A DNA stretch of 64,000 nt, taken from assembly GCA_013076295.1 (NCBI GenBank), contig RQOL01000936.1, positions 62,001 through 126,000 on the forward strand, read 5' to 3'. Both the position numbers and the translations under genes were made by a program. The notes below the pieces were generated by a model. It was not told where the DNA came from. It ran no database searches and saw only the letters and a list, made by a program, of their open reading frames with translations. The first letter of the stretch is position 1; each line of letters begins with the position of its first letter. This DNA comes from Sanderia malayensis. Taxonomy: Eukaryota > Cnidaria > Scyphozoa > Semaeostomeae > Pelagiidae. Shown here piece after piece: positions 21,333 to 31,347 of the stretch.

Positions 21333-22040
21333 ATGCAGCCAAATCAAGCCGTAAATGTCACTGCTACTCTATCAATGGGAGACAGTGAGCCAAAATCTAT
21401 TGTTATTAAAGCAACATCCAAAACACTCACTATCAAGGAAGACTGTGTTCTGGAGGACAAAACGGGTACTGCAGAACTGCATATTTGGGAGCCTCTGTTC
21501 CATGAGCTCATTGATGGACGACACACCTACAAATTCAAAAATCTTTCTGTCAAAATTTTTAAAGAATCATGTCCTCTGGCAACAAGGCAAGACACCAGTT
21601 TCTGTGATGCAGAACAAGAACTTACTGATGCTATTGGACACAAATTGTTGAATAACCCAGAACAAGAGCTGGAAGTTAAACACTTTTTGCTGATAAGAAA
21701 CCTCCGTGTGTTCTTATCATGCCAACACTGCAGTAAAAAGATCACAGCTATGAACAGTCAGAAAGTAAAATGCAGTTACTGCAAGACATGTCAGCGTGCC
21801 AATGAATGCAAAACCCATGCCTGTGCTCTTATAAAAGTCAAAGATGCAGGAAATTCTGACATATGGCTGACTGCATTCACTGATGTCTTGGAAGAGCTCT
21901 TGGCAGTGAGCCATACAGTTTCTTTGGCAAGCAACATTGATGTCATTGAAGATGTTCTTCTTGGCTTGGTCAATATTAAGTTTGTTTACAATGTAAGTAA
22001 ACATGCTTTTGTGAAAGTGCTGGATGTATCCAGGGAATAA
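21333..22040 (+). CDS. RPA-like protein, 3' part with zinc-binding region
   Basis: 235 codons. The first half is an OB-fold (VNVTATLSMGD, TLTIKEDCVLEDKTGTAELHIWE), like RPA large-subunit DNA-binding domains. The second half has a zinc-binding cluster (CQHCSKK ... CSYCKTCQRANEC ... C) comparable with the RPA C-terminal zinc ribbon. It follows the satellite array and should continue the 5' exons at 18,847-19,607. The exact junction is unresolved, and the first ATG at 21,333 is probably internal. No frameshift is seen in this part. Confidence 0.72.
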   Translation: MQPNQAVNVTATLSMGDSEPKSIVIKATSKTLTIKEDCVLEDKTGTAELHIWEPLFHELIDGRHTYKFKNLSVKIFKESCPLATRQDTSFCDAEQELTDAIGHKLLNNPEQELEVKHFLLIRNLRVFLSCQHCSKKITAMNSQKVKCSYCKTCQRANECKTHACALIKVKDAGNSDIWLTAFTDVLEELLAVSHTVSLASNIDVIEDVLLGLVNIKFVYNVSKHAFVKVLDVSRE

Positions 22041-23764
22041 CTTTACAGTGATGAATTTTGTGCTGATATCGGATAACATTTGAACATAATACATATGCAT
22101 TGAGACATTTGAAATTTTTAATTTGATTACCTTTGAACATTTTTCCTGTGTTTAATAATCAAATATCGACATTTTTCCTGAGTTTAAGAATCAATGTGGC
22201 CAAAAGAGGTAATCTGTGTTTTAGTTATTTAGTGAATTCTGAAATTTTAAACTTAATAAAAATACGTCATAATTGGCATTGGGTTGAAAATGCTACAAGA
22301 TAACTTTTGAGTAACTTATTTGAGTAAGAAAGGGCTGTTCTCCAATTTACATCAATAAACGTATTTATTTGTGATAAAACTCTCTTATATTTGTTATCGC
22401 TAGAGCTAAATTGTTTATCAAAAGTAACTTGACTACCTCAAAAGGCTAAATTGAATTGGTTAGAGGTCCAATACTTCTTTCGGATTTCAGAAACCTTGTT
22501 TATTTTTAGATTTTTAGACCATACCTTAAGTATCCGCACATTAGCAACCAGAATTTTTATCCATGATATTGTTTTGTAAACAATTTGCTATTGTTTTACC
22601 CATTGTTTTCTTCAAAAGAGTCAGCGTGAAATTTGTAAAATGTCTGTTTCTTAATCGCGGGAACTTACTGCAGTTGACCTGCTTTGGAATAATCCTTTAT
22701 GTGATTTGAGCTTCGATATGATATCGCACTTAAAATAGTTATAGTGGAAATTAATCTCAGTTCACTCTGACCTTCGAAATGATACAAACAGGTTATCTCA
22801 CTCCATCCCAGGCCCCTTTAATTTTATTGGCTTGCTTCTCCTTTATTTTTGTCATCCGTATATTTTGCTCCTGATGTTGTGTCAGTTATTTTGTAAAATG
22901 GCACATTTCTAGTTTATAGAGTTCTACTGCAAAAAGTAACCCTGAGGAGGGTGTAAACTCATAACAGGCTCTCTTCTGGTAAATTCTCCCCAGTTCCATA
23001 TTTGGGGTAACATTTCAATTTCATTGAAGTTGCCCGAGATGACACTTAAGACCCAAATGTTAAACCATACGTGACATTACACACTTTGTTTTGAAATCTA
23101 TCGATTTTTTATTAGTCATACTGCAGTGCAAGTTAATTTGGTATTTTAACTGTGAAGGCACCATTTGTTTCTATAACCCAATCAGTTTCTGTGTAAATTA
23201 CTTTGCCCTACTGCAGCTTGCGCTGCTCACTTAATGCGCTGTTTCTTTAAATTAAATTTATGAAATCAACAGTGTCCTATCACCTGTGGAAAACAGGTTG
23301 CCAAAATTAATACAGCTTGTTCTGCGAGCTACCCATAGGTTCCCCTTTTGATTTTTTGATATGAGAAGTAGTTTTTGAGATACGAGGCAGCAAGGGCCCC
23401 TTTTTCGTGGTTAACTTTTAGGATGCGTCAAGTCAACTATGACATCATAGTTGTGCCCCTTTTTTCCCGTACTCAAGCAACAAATCTGACATCAATTTTC
23501 TCTCACACGATGGGCTCCATATTTTTTTTTTACTTTGTTGATAGGAAAGAGGTCGGCGCATTATGGCTTGGAGTTTGAAAGCCGTGCGATGAGTTTGCAG
23601 CTGTGGGGAGGAATTACAAAATTCCCATGTAATGGCTGGTCGTTGTGATCAGTGGCGGCGGGCGTAGGCCGTGCAATGTTAAAACAGTACGGGAATGTGA
23701 AAACAGCACATGATGTTAAATCACATCAAGCACATGATAACAAAATTTTGCCAAGACAAGAATT
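22041..23764. other. Gene-free AT-rich region
   Basis: Only short ORFs (for example 23,375-23,578) with no recognised features. It may include the 3' end of the Helentron, but no hairpin plus CTRR-type terminus could be assigned. Confidence 0.5.
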
Positions 23765-24129
23765 ATGCCGTATCAATGTGCTTTGCCAGCTTGTGGAAAT
23801 AAACGCAATAAATCAAGATGTATAGGGCTCCACAACATTCCTTTTTACCAGACGATCGTCGAAGCCATAGAAGGAGAAATAAATGGATTGAGTTCATCAA
23901 TTCCAAAAGAGCAAACAAGTGGACAGCGATTAAAGAAACATCGATTTGTTCTGTTCATTTTAGTGAGGATAGTTTTGTAAGAAAAGTTTTAGTGCCTGAA
24001 ACCACTTGGAGACTTATCTGTGATAGTCGAGGCCTTGTTCCAGTTCCCACAAACAAGGCACTTTTTAATTTAAATAATCGAGGAAATGGATGCTCAGTTT
24101 ATGCAACTGAGCAACTCACAGAGTTGTAA
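23765..24129 (+). pseudogene. THAP zinc-finger protein, frameshifted
   Basis: The first frame starts MPYQCALPACGNK with the first two zinc ligands (Cys5, Cys10) and continues to LHNIP near 23,840. The rest of the THAP domain is in the next frame (23,818-24,129): a RNKWIEFINSKRANKW helix, then TSICSVHFSEDSF with the remaining Cys and His ligands. The switch falls in a short T-run near 23,840. THAP domains bind DNA and are common in P-element and Kolobok-type transposases and in host regulators. No transposase core follows, so its origin is unclear. Confidence 0.8.
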
Positions 24130-24521
24130 TGGGTCAAAGGATAAAGTGGAGGTGAATATTTATAATCATGCTTTAGTTGTTACTAAATCATTTCACAATG
24201 CTCGATGAATCCTATCTACTGCATCAGTTTTAACTTACAGCAACGCCAAGAATCAAAGAAGTTGGCCCCTAGCAAAATAATATCGGTGTGGCTGTTACTG
24301 GCAAAAGAATGAAACCAAAACAGAAGACTTGAAAGTATGTCATTTGTAACTGTGTTCACACGTCATCGTTCTCACTTTTGCTCCCTGTCCACTCTGCTTC
24401 TGTTGCAGTTTCAATTGCGACAAAATCATTGACAATTGGGAAAAAATTATCGTAGTCAATAGGCTCTGCTTTCATGCGTCCACACAATTCATTAAATCTA
24501 TAGGAAAGATCAACAAACTCA
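24130..24521. other. Host flank left of the viral element
   Basis: No recognised gene. On the minus strand the first 55 codons to the left of the junction stay open in frame with the truncated viral gene (24,356-24,521), giving a short chimeric tail. It could be chance or part of a host exon. Confidence 0.4.
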
Positions 24522-24522
24522 G
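24521..24522. other. Left junction of host and viral sequence
   Basis: Comparing the left arm with the reverse complement of the right arm, shared sequence begins at GCAATGTGGTAG (24,522), equal to the right arm up to 59,115. To the left the sequences differ completely, and the right arm goes on with viral coding sequence. The left copy is therefore truncated here. Confidence 0.85.
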
Positions 24523-24802
24523 CAATGTGGTAGACGAGTTTGGGATACTTGCTCGACTTCAGTCGTTCGAGGTGTTCGACGAGTTGTTCACGAGCAGCAC
24601 TCGACGAGTGCTGTCTCGGCACGAGAATGTCCAGCACGTAGAATTGTCTGTCGTCGAGTCGATCCAGGTGTTGCTGCAGCAGTCGGTGGCGATCCTGTTC
24701 GGGTATGAAGGCGAGGGAACGCTTCTCCTGCTCGGACAGTCGGTCGTGGTGGTGTTTGAAAAAGTGCTCTTTCAACGACGACGACGACGACGACGAAGAC
24801 AT
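24522..24802 (-). pseudogene. Truncated copy of the unknown viral gene (right copy 58,853-60,231)
   Basis: This holds the first 90 or so codons, from ATG 24,802. It has eight serines after Met where the right copy has two, from TCG repeat slippage. After residue about 93 the viral sequence stops at 24,522 and the frame continues into unrelated flank until 24,356. It is transcribed away from the Cys-rich gene, sharing a short divergent spacer. Confidence 0.8.
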
Positions 24803-24944
24803 GATGGCAATGATGATGTCGATGTTGAGATGAGTTTGTTTGTGTGTGCGCGCGCACGCGTGCGTGTAGAGATTATTTATGCGGAAAGAGGAGGGGAAAA
24901 AGAACGGAACTGATTGGTGTTTTATTTGATTTTTGTTTTTTTAG
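24803..24944. promoter_or_regulatory. Divergent spacer between the unknown gene and the Cys-rich gene, left copy
   Basis: Contains alternating CG/TG sequence (GCGCGCGCACGCGTGCG near 24,847) with Z-DNA-forming potential and, read on the minus strand, an ATAAATAA TATA-like box near 24,870, about 70 bp before the leftward ATG. It ends in a polypyrimidine tract and AG at 24,943-24,944 before the Cys-rich gene. The right copy has the same features at 58,719-58,852. Confidence 0.5.
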
Positions 24945-26019
24945 AAACGAGTCGTCGCTCGTTGTGGAAAGAAAAAAAAGAGCACGAACTGCTGTGGCGG
25001 CAGTTTCTGGACAAGAAGATGACGCCGATGACGAGCTCAGTGGTGCAGATCGACGTACTGTTGCCGAGAACGTGCGCATTCATTTGCTGTTGAAGGCCAA
25101 TCGATCTGCGTACGGCAACCAATTTCTGAGTTTGGTCGGTGAGCGGGTGTGCGTCGCTACGATTTTGTTGTATGCAGTGCGACAGATTGTGACCTTTCTG
25201 GTCAAGCTGGAAGACATTTTCGTCTTGGACGAGCTCGTCAGCTCTCCGGTGAATATGGGCGAACGAGAAAGAAGAACGCACGGTACTGTGGAGTTTCAGA
25301 ACAGATTCGACCGGCTGAAAGACGACTACAAGCAGAGAATGGAGGCAGCTTGTGGCACGCTGTGCAGTGTGTGCAAGGCGAACGTTGCTTTTCGTTGGTG
25401 CGAACATGCTCGGATGCGAGTGATGCCGGCGAAACGAAATCTGTGTTTGGAATGTTGGATAATCCAGGGCATGGAGGCGAATTCGATCAATGTGGTGGAA
25501 AGGCGAGTGACGTGCAGAGCGCCTTGTAACAAGTGCAAAACGCTCAAGTACATGCTTATCCATCTGGCGCTGACGACTACGGCGGGAAGAGTGTTGTTCA
25601 AATGGAGTTTTTTGCAAAGGGTTTTGTGCGAAGTCATGACCTATAATGCGTTTACCATTATGGGTTTTGGAAGTAAAGGAGAAGTGCTGGAGGACGTTAC
25701 GCAGTTGGTGTCTAGAGAGGAATTGATGGCACGCATACCGTACGATTTGGTCAACCACATGATGTCGTGTCGGTCGGCGAACATGGAACGCCTTCGCGTG
25801 CTCTATCTGACCGGGCTGGTGCGAGCCTATCGCTACGTGGAGTTGACGTGGGAAGAGCAGGCGTATTTGAATTTTCACGGAGACAAAAGACGATGTGCCG
25901 TCGTCGATTGGGCTACCGTGTGCGTGCATCGCCTGTTGGAACTTCACAAGAACATCCAACAGACGTCTTGCTCTGTTTGTTTGGGAGCCGTGAGAGATGT
26001 TGGCAACGAAAGAACATAG
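24945..26019 (+). CDS. Viral Cys-rich zinc-binding-like protein, left copy
   Basis: About 358 codons of uninterrupted frame. It is not recognised as a known family. Four CxxC pairs (LCSVC, LCLEC, PCNKC, SCSVC) plus CEH suggest two or more zinc-binding sites: a cluster at about residues 135-200 and a last pair near the C-terminus. The N-terminal 40 residues are basic then acidic, and the middle contains hydrophobic helices. No ATG lies near the start of the conserved reading. A T-rich tract with AG at 24,943-24,944, kept in both copies, suggests a splice acceptor. The right copy lacks about 30 residues near the C-terminus (an internal deletion after LEDVT). Confidence 0.65.
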
Positions 26020-26117
26020 ACTGTTTTTTTTGTTATTGTTGTTGTGTATTTTTTTTTTTTTTTTTTTTTATTATGAATATAGCAAAAAAAAGAATAATGT
26101 AATGGAAAAAAAAAAAG

Positions 26118-27681
26118 TTATTGTTTTTGGCATGGATTTTGCTCTGCGCAATTTTGTGTTTTGGCGACTCGTTGGTCGGCTGTGGTGGTGTTACCATGAG
26201 AGGATCTGCTTGGTGCTGTTGCTGCTGCGGCGGCGGCGGCGATGTGGTGAGTGTAGATATTGCACCAGTGGCACTGTCAGCAGTTGCATCATCATCATCA
26301 TTCTGGTCATCCTGATCATCATCATCATCATCATCAACTGTAAAACGATGACGACGACGACGAGGACGACGAGTAGTAACATTGTCGCCACTGTCGATGG
26401 CATCGTGAAGACGCAGACTGGAGGGGCGTTTGGGTGCTTTTCTTTTTGTTTGTCGGCTTGTTTTGGGAGTTGTGTGTTGCTGCCGTCTTCTTCTTCTTCT
26501 TCTTCTTCTCGGAAGCCGATTTGCTGCGAGTATTGGTTGGACAAAAGGTTTTGTTTTATTGCGTATGTGATGATGTTGTGCGGATTGAGGGCGATATCGT
26601 GTGAGCTGCTGTTGTCGTTGTTGCTGTTGTTGTGTCGTCGTCGTCGTCGTCGTCGTCGTCCAAGTTGAGGTCGATGTGGTATCGTTTCTCATACGAATGC
26701 ATTTGCTTTTTCAAGAGCAGCTTTGTGCTGCGGTTTTCGATTATCCCCGCCAGATTGCTGAAATCGGTAAAGTAACACGAGGTGGGCGTTTTGAGAAGTT
26801 TCATGTAATTTCGTACCTGGAAACCGTCGAGGCACAGGGTGGATTTGTCGCTGACCGGCTCTTTGCTTTTCGCATCTTTGCGACTGAGCACGAAGGCAAC
26901 GTCAAACCAGTCTTGCGGATTCTTTTCGTCACCGAACAAGTGCAGTTCGTTCGGGATGAGAACGAACATGCATTCGTCCATCTGCTCCGGTACCGGGTCA
27001 GGGGGTTTCGAAAACTGCACAATTGTAGACTGTAGATTTGGGTGTTGACAGCGGTGTTTTTCTTTTTGTTTTGGTTGGATTTTGTAAACGCTTGAATGCT
27101 GACTTGTCGTTCGCTGGTCGTGATTGGGATGGAGTGATTTAGTCGGTAGCCTGCCTGATAGCGAGCACGTTTTCGATCGCTTTGAATTTTGCTTCGTTTT
27201 CTGCAACGGGATCGTTGTGTACGAGCGATTTGCTTTGTTTTGAGCTGGGTTTTTGCTGTTGCATGATTTGCAAGGCCGTCTCGATGCTGTTGCATATGTT
27301 TTTGTTGATTTCGTTCAAGGTCTGATTCAGTTTGCTCAAGGTCTTTTCAGTTAATCTACCCTCTTGTGCCATGTGGTAGTTGGCGAGATCGTCGATGTCG
27401 TTGACATTGGCATCGACATTGTTGTTATCATTGTCGCTGTTTAGGGCGATGATTTTGTGTAATTTTTGTAAGCAGGCTGTTTTCTTGCTCTCCTGAATCG
27501 GCTTGTCGGCTTCGATGAAACGTCGTGTTTTGAAAATGAGGACTTCGTGGACCAGCTGTTCGTTGGTGTGACGTTTGGTTTTGCAAATGATTTCTGTAGA
27601 AAGTGTCTTGTATTCACCTTTGCTGTTGTTGTCATTACTGGCGGCGCTGTTGCTGTTGGGATTGATGTTTTTGCTCATCAT
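26118..27681 (-). pseudogene. Viral unknown gene with acidic and Arg-rich tail, left copy (frameshifted)
   Basis: Starts at tandem ATGs (27,681 and 27,678). The N-terminal region is Asn/Ser-rich then helical and stays open to about 27,150, where one base is missing relative to the right copy and the frame stops. The middle (26,700-27,000) encodes a conserved block including CMFVLIPNELHLFGDE and SCYFTDFSNLAGI, probably a folded domain, not recognised. An Asp run and a Lys/Arg-rich region (RQTKRKAPKRP, RRPRRRRHRF) follow, like a nuclear-localisation or DNA-binding tail. A second shift near the end moves the reading past the stop seen in the right copy. It is transcribed divergently from the polymerase gene. 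Confidence 0.7.
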
Positions 27682-27984
27682 CGTGATCGTCGTCGTCGTT
27701 GTCGTTTGCGAATTGCAATTTTCTTCTGCTGTCTCTCCTGTTTTATACACAGCGGACGTAAACGAGAGCAGGTGTGCAAAACAAAGAACCGTGTGCAAAA
27801 ACAAAGGACGTTCGCATTTGCGAACGCAAAAAAATAGAGCAGGTGGACAAACAAAAAGAGAGTTCGCACGGCAGCTGGCGTGTGCGGATGTGCAGTTGGT
27901 ATATAAAAAACCCCAGAATCGTCTAGATAGAGAGGAGAAACGAGCTTATGTGCGCGTGTGTTCGAAGACAGCAGAACGATGTAA
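27682..27984. promoter_or_regulatory. Divergent promoter with TATA boxes and 18-bp palindrome, left copy
   Basis: This 303-bp spacer lies between two genes read outward. A TATAAAA-type box faces the leftward gene (reverse complement of 27,741-27,747) about 60 bp from its ATG. A TATATAAAA box (27,900-27,910) faces the polymerase gene 75 bp before its ATG. Between them, 27,809-27,826 is an inverted repeat with 8-bp arms (CGTTCGCA/TGCGAACG) and a 2-base centre. The right copy holds two such palindromes 56 bp apart. The symmetry and position suggest a binding site for a replication or transcription regulator, or an origin. Confidence 0.65.
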
Positions 27985-30900
27985 ATGACTTTTTACTGTC
28001 GACAATGCGATCTGGATCTGACGCCAGTTTTCGGTGATTCGAATCTATCGGAACACGAACGACAACACGAGCACGAACAGTGCCCCATTGACAATTGTCA
28101 AAGACGAGTGACGACGAATCGACGAATCGAACACGAGGCGAAATTTCATCCAATCAAGTGTGCCGATTGTTCGTCTCATTTTCGCAGCGAAACGAACTTG
28201 AAGCGTCATGTGGCACGCGTGCACCGAGGTTTGGAATGCGTGCTGTGCAGCAATTCAACGAGGACAAGGACGACTGCTGCTTGCTGCTGCTGCTGCTGAT
28301 GGTGGGCGTGGGGATGTGTCTGATTTACGTGATGCCGCCGACGCTGGTGATGCTGCTCGTGGAAGATTTGATTCTGTGGCAGATTTGCGACGGCATAATT
28401 TGGTTGCGCACGACAGAAACGATTTGTGGTTTTGCCAACCCTGTTCGCGCATGTTCACGTCAGAGACAAATCTTAAACGACACAAAGACATGGCCCACCG
28501 CTTTGTCTGTGTTTATTGCGCAAAGCGTTTTGGTAGTGGTAAACAATTGAAATCGCACATTGCCACCGATCACAACGAGCATCCGTGTTATTTTTGCGGA
28601 GGCCAGTTCACGACCGAGAAACAACTGTACGAGCATCAGAAGCAGCACTGTCGCAAGTTCTGTTGCGACTCGTGTGACAAAGAGTTCGAGACGCTCGTGC
28701 ACTACAATGCGCATCGCAGCAAGCATTTTGGCAAGCTCGGCGCCTGTTCGACGTCCACGGAGCCGAGCCTGCGACGGTTTCACACGACCTGGAACGAGCT
28801 GCAGTACGAGCACGAGCCGTGGGAAGCCGATTGTGACGTGTTGCTTCGGGGTTCGGGTCTCGTGCAAAAGAAAGTGCAAAGAAAGCAGATGCTTTACGAC
28901 AACAACGAACTGACAACGACAAACAACGCTTGGTCGATGCGGCGCGCGTCAGCGTGCGCGAAGACTACATCAAGCGATTGCAGCAAGAATACATGGACAA
29001 TCTGAAAGAGCTGGTGAATCACGTGGTCATAGACAAAGAAGACGGTGAGATTCGTCGCATTACGGTGAATCTCGTTCAGAAGGTGCCGTTCGAGGAACAG
29101 CTGGAAAAGGCTCTGCGTGAGATTTTTGCCGCCGTGCGACACCAAACGCCGTACAAGCTCGTGTTGGCGTTCGGTTTTTTGCTCTACAAACGGAAAACGG
29201 ACGAGCTGTGGACGTTCTACGTCAACGAGCACTTGTCGCGCGATCCCGTCGACAGGCGATTCATTCACCAGCTGCCGAACGTTTGGAGCGTGCACGATCG
29301 TCGAGACGAGGAGAAAATCATAGTCGAATTGAAAGAGATGGATTTTTTCAACGCGTTGCAGAACCAACTCGATCAGCACGGCTACGACGTCATGGTCATT
29401 CGAGTTACGAACGTCGTGGCCGAAGTGTTTCCCACGGCTGACGCGGCCGAAAGCTATTCGAACCTGCTCCAGGCTGCCGTGCACGACGGTGACGACGATC
29501 GGACGGCGGTCTTGGAAGGCAGGGGAGGAGACGGAGGAGAAGATGATGACGACGACGACGACGATGTTGTTATGGATGATGTTTTTGATGATGATGATGA
29601 TGATCATCGAGAAGTCGAAGCCGAAGACGACGACGACGACAACAATTACGTATTGAATGCAGATCGACGAAAAACGAGAAGGAAAGAAAAAGACGAGAAC
29701 GGGGAAAGAATCGATGCCTACGTGAAGCGTTGTTCGACGAAACGAAGCACGATACTGTACGGCGGAAGAGTGAAAATATCCGAAGAAACGAAGACGTTCT
29801 ACAAAAACTGTGTTTTTTTATTCAGATGGCGTTTTGGCACTTGCGAGCAGAGAAGAAGAAGAAACCTAACGAACGAAACGGAGCAGAAATCGAACGGCGA
29901 GCACGAGACTACTTTCGACTCTACTGTCGAGAGTTTGGAATCGACAACGACGAAGAGTTTACCGGCGTCAACGTCAAAATCGTCGACAATCTCGAGTATC
30001 TGTTCAAGACGCGTGTGAACGTGTTCGTGTGCACTGCGCTCGAACAGAATGGTGACGACGACGACGACAACGATTGTCGACCGGTGTTGACGTGCGTGCA
30101 CGTGTCGAACATGTCGAACGCGTACGACAACAAGTACGCGACGTTGAACTACTGTTGCACAAAAATCACTACTACACCATACTGGATCGTCAACGTTTTC
30201 TCTATCACAAACTCAAGTGTTACGGTTGCGGAGGGACGTTTTCACGTTTGCCCTCTCTTGCTCGCCACATGAAGGACGTGTGCGGCAGGATAACCTACTG
30301 TTATCCGCGCGGTGCTTTGCAGGCGCACGAGAACGTGTGGCGTAAAGCGAAACGGATGTTTGCCATTCCCGACAGTCTGTTGGACGACGACGACGACGAC
30401 GACGGTCGCTCTACTGGACGCGACGCTACGTCACGTTCGACTTTGAAGCTTTGCTCAAGAACGTGAACCAATCGCAATTGGACGCCTGGGATGCACGCGT
30501 GGGCGACGACGTTGAAGAACGTATCATTGCAGACGACGACGACGACGACGACGACGATGAGGGTGGTGAAGATGTGTTGGTGAACATTCCTTTGTCGTAT
30601 GCTATTGCGACTAATTTCCCCTGCTGCGACGACGACGACGACGACGATGCGACACCAAACGTGTTCGAGAGAGAGTACGATGCCACAACAACAACAACAA
30701 CAACAACAAGAACAGAAAGACGAATCGATGTACTGCGAAAGAAGTGGTGGCGACGGGCAAGTATTTCAGTTTGTTTCGAGTGGCACGCAATCCGCGTCGA
30801 TTGGTGGCCCGCTTCGTCGGCGATCTGATGAAAATGGCCGATTGCAGACGAAAACAAGTTCGAACCGAGTACGCGTCGATTCTTACGCACGTGGAACGGT

Positions 30901-31315
30901 GGTTCGAAGAACGAGGTTTCACGTGTCGTCTGCAAAGCACCACGTGTGACGCGAGCGAATGCGTGACGGTACGCGGCGGTGACGACGACCGCGACAATGC
31001 CGAAGTTCTCATGGAAGTCTACAAGGACGAGATAAGCCTGGTGAGGAAACTGAAACGACGCCTCGACTACCTGCCCGTCATGGGTTTCAATTCGTCCGGC
31101 TACGATTTGCCACTCATCAAAAAGTACTTGTACGACGTTTGTTTGCACGATTTTGACATCAGCAGCGACAACTTCCACTTCATCAAGAAGAATTCCAAGT
31201 ACGTGTCGATGACGATCAGCGACGAACAGCGCAGTGGCGGTTTGTCGTTTCTCGATGTGATGAGTTATTTGGCCGCCGGCGCGTATTCTTTGGACACGTT
31301 CATCAAGGCATTCCT

Positions 31316-31347
<32 letters not shown>

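Larger units (their letters stand above)
6385..22040 (+). mobile_element. Helentron (Helitron2-like rolling-circle transposon), interrupted
   Basis: Plus-strand order: two OTU-like domains, a zinc-binding and DUF6570-like region, HUH Rep, then (after a 5.9-kb retrotransposon insertion) a Pif1-type helicase, an EEP endonuclease fused behind the helicase, and a spliced RPA-like protein. A Rep-helicase with C-terminal endonuclease, OTU and RPA is the Helentron pattern. Several nonsense and frameshift mutations show it is dead. Boundaries are given by the outermost coding sequence, not by recognised termini. Confidence 0.85.

Noticed and set aside
24922..25959. 345-codon minus-strand ORF opposite the Cys-rich gene (and similar long antisense ORFs at 30,426-31,511, 50,671-51,660 and 52,192-53,580)
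   Set aside because: They lie antisense to genes with clear motifs, show no domain, and arise because GAC/CAA-rich coding sequence has few stops on the other strand.
25997..26668. Cys/Val-rich plus-strand ORF of 223 codons
   Set aside because: It is antisense to the acidic/Arg-rich viral gene and made of complementary microsatellites.
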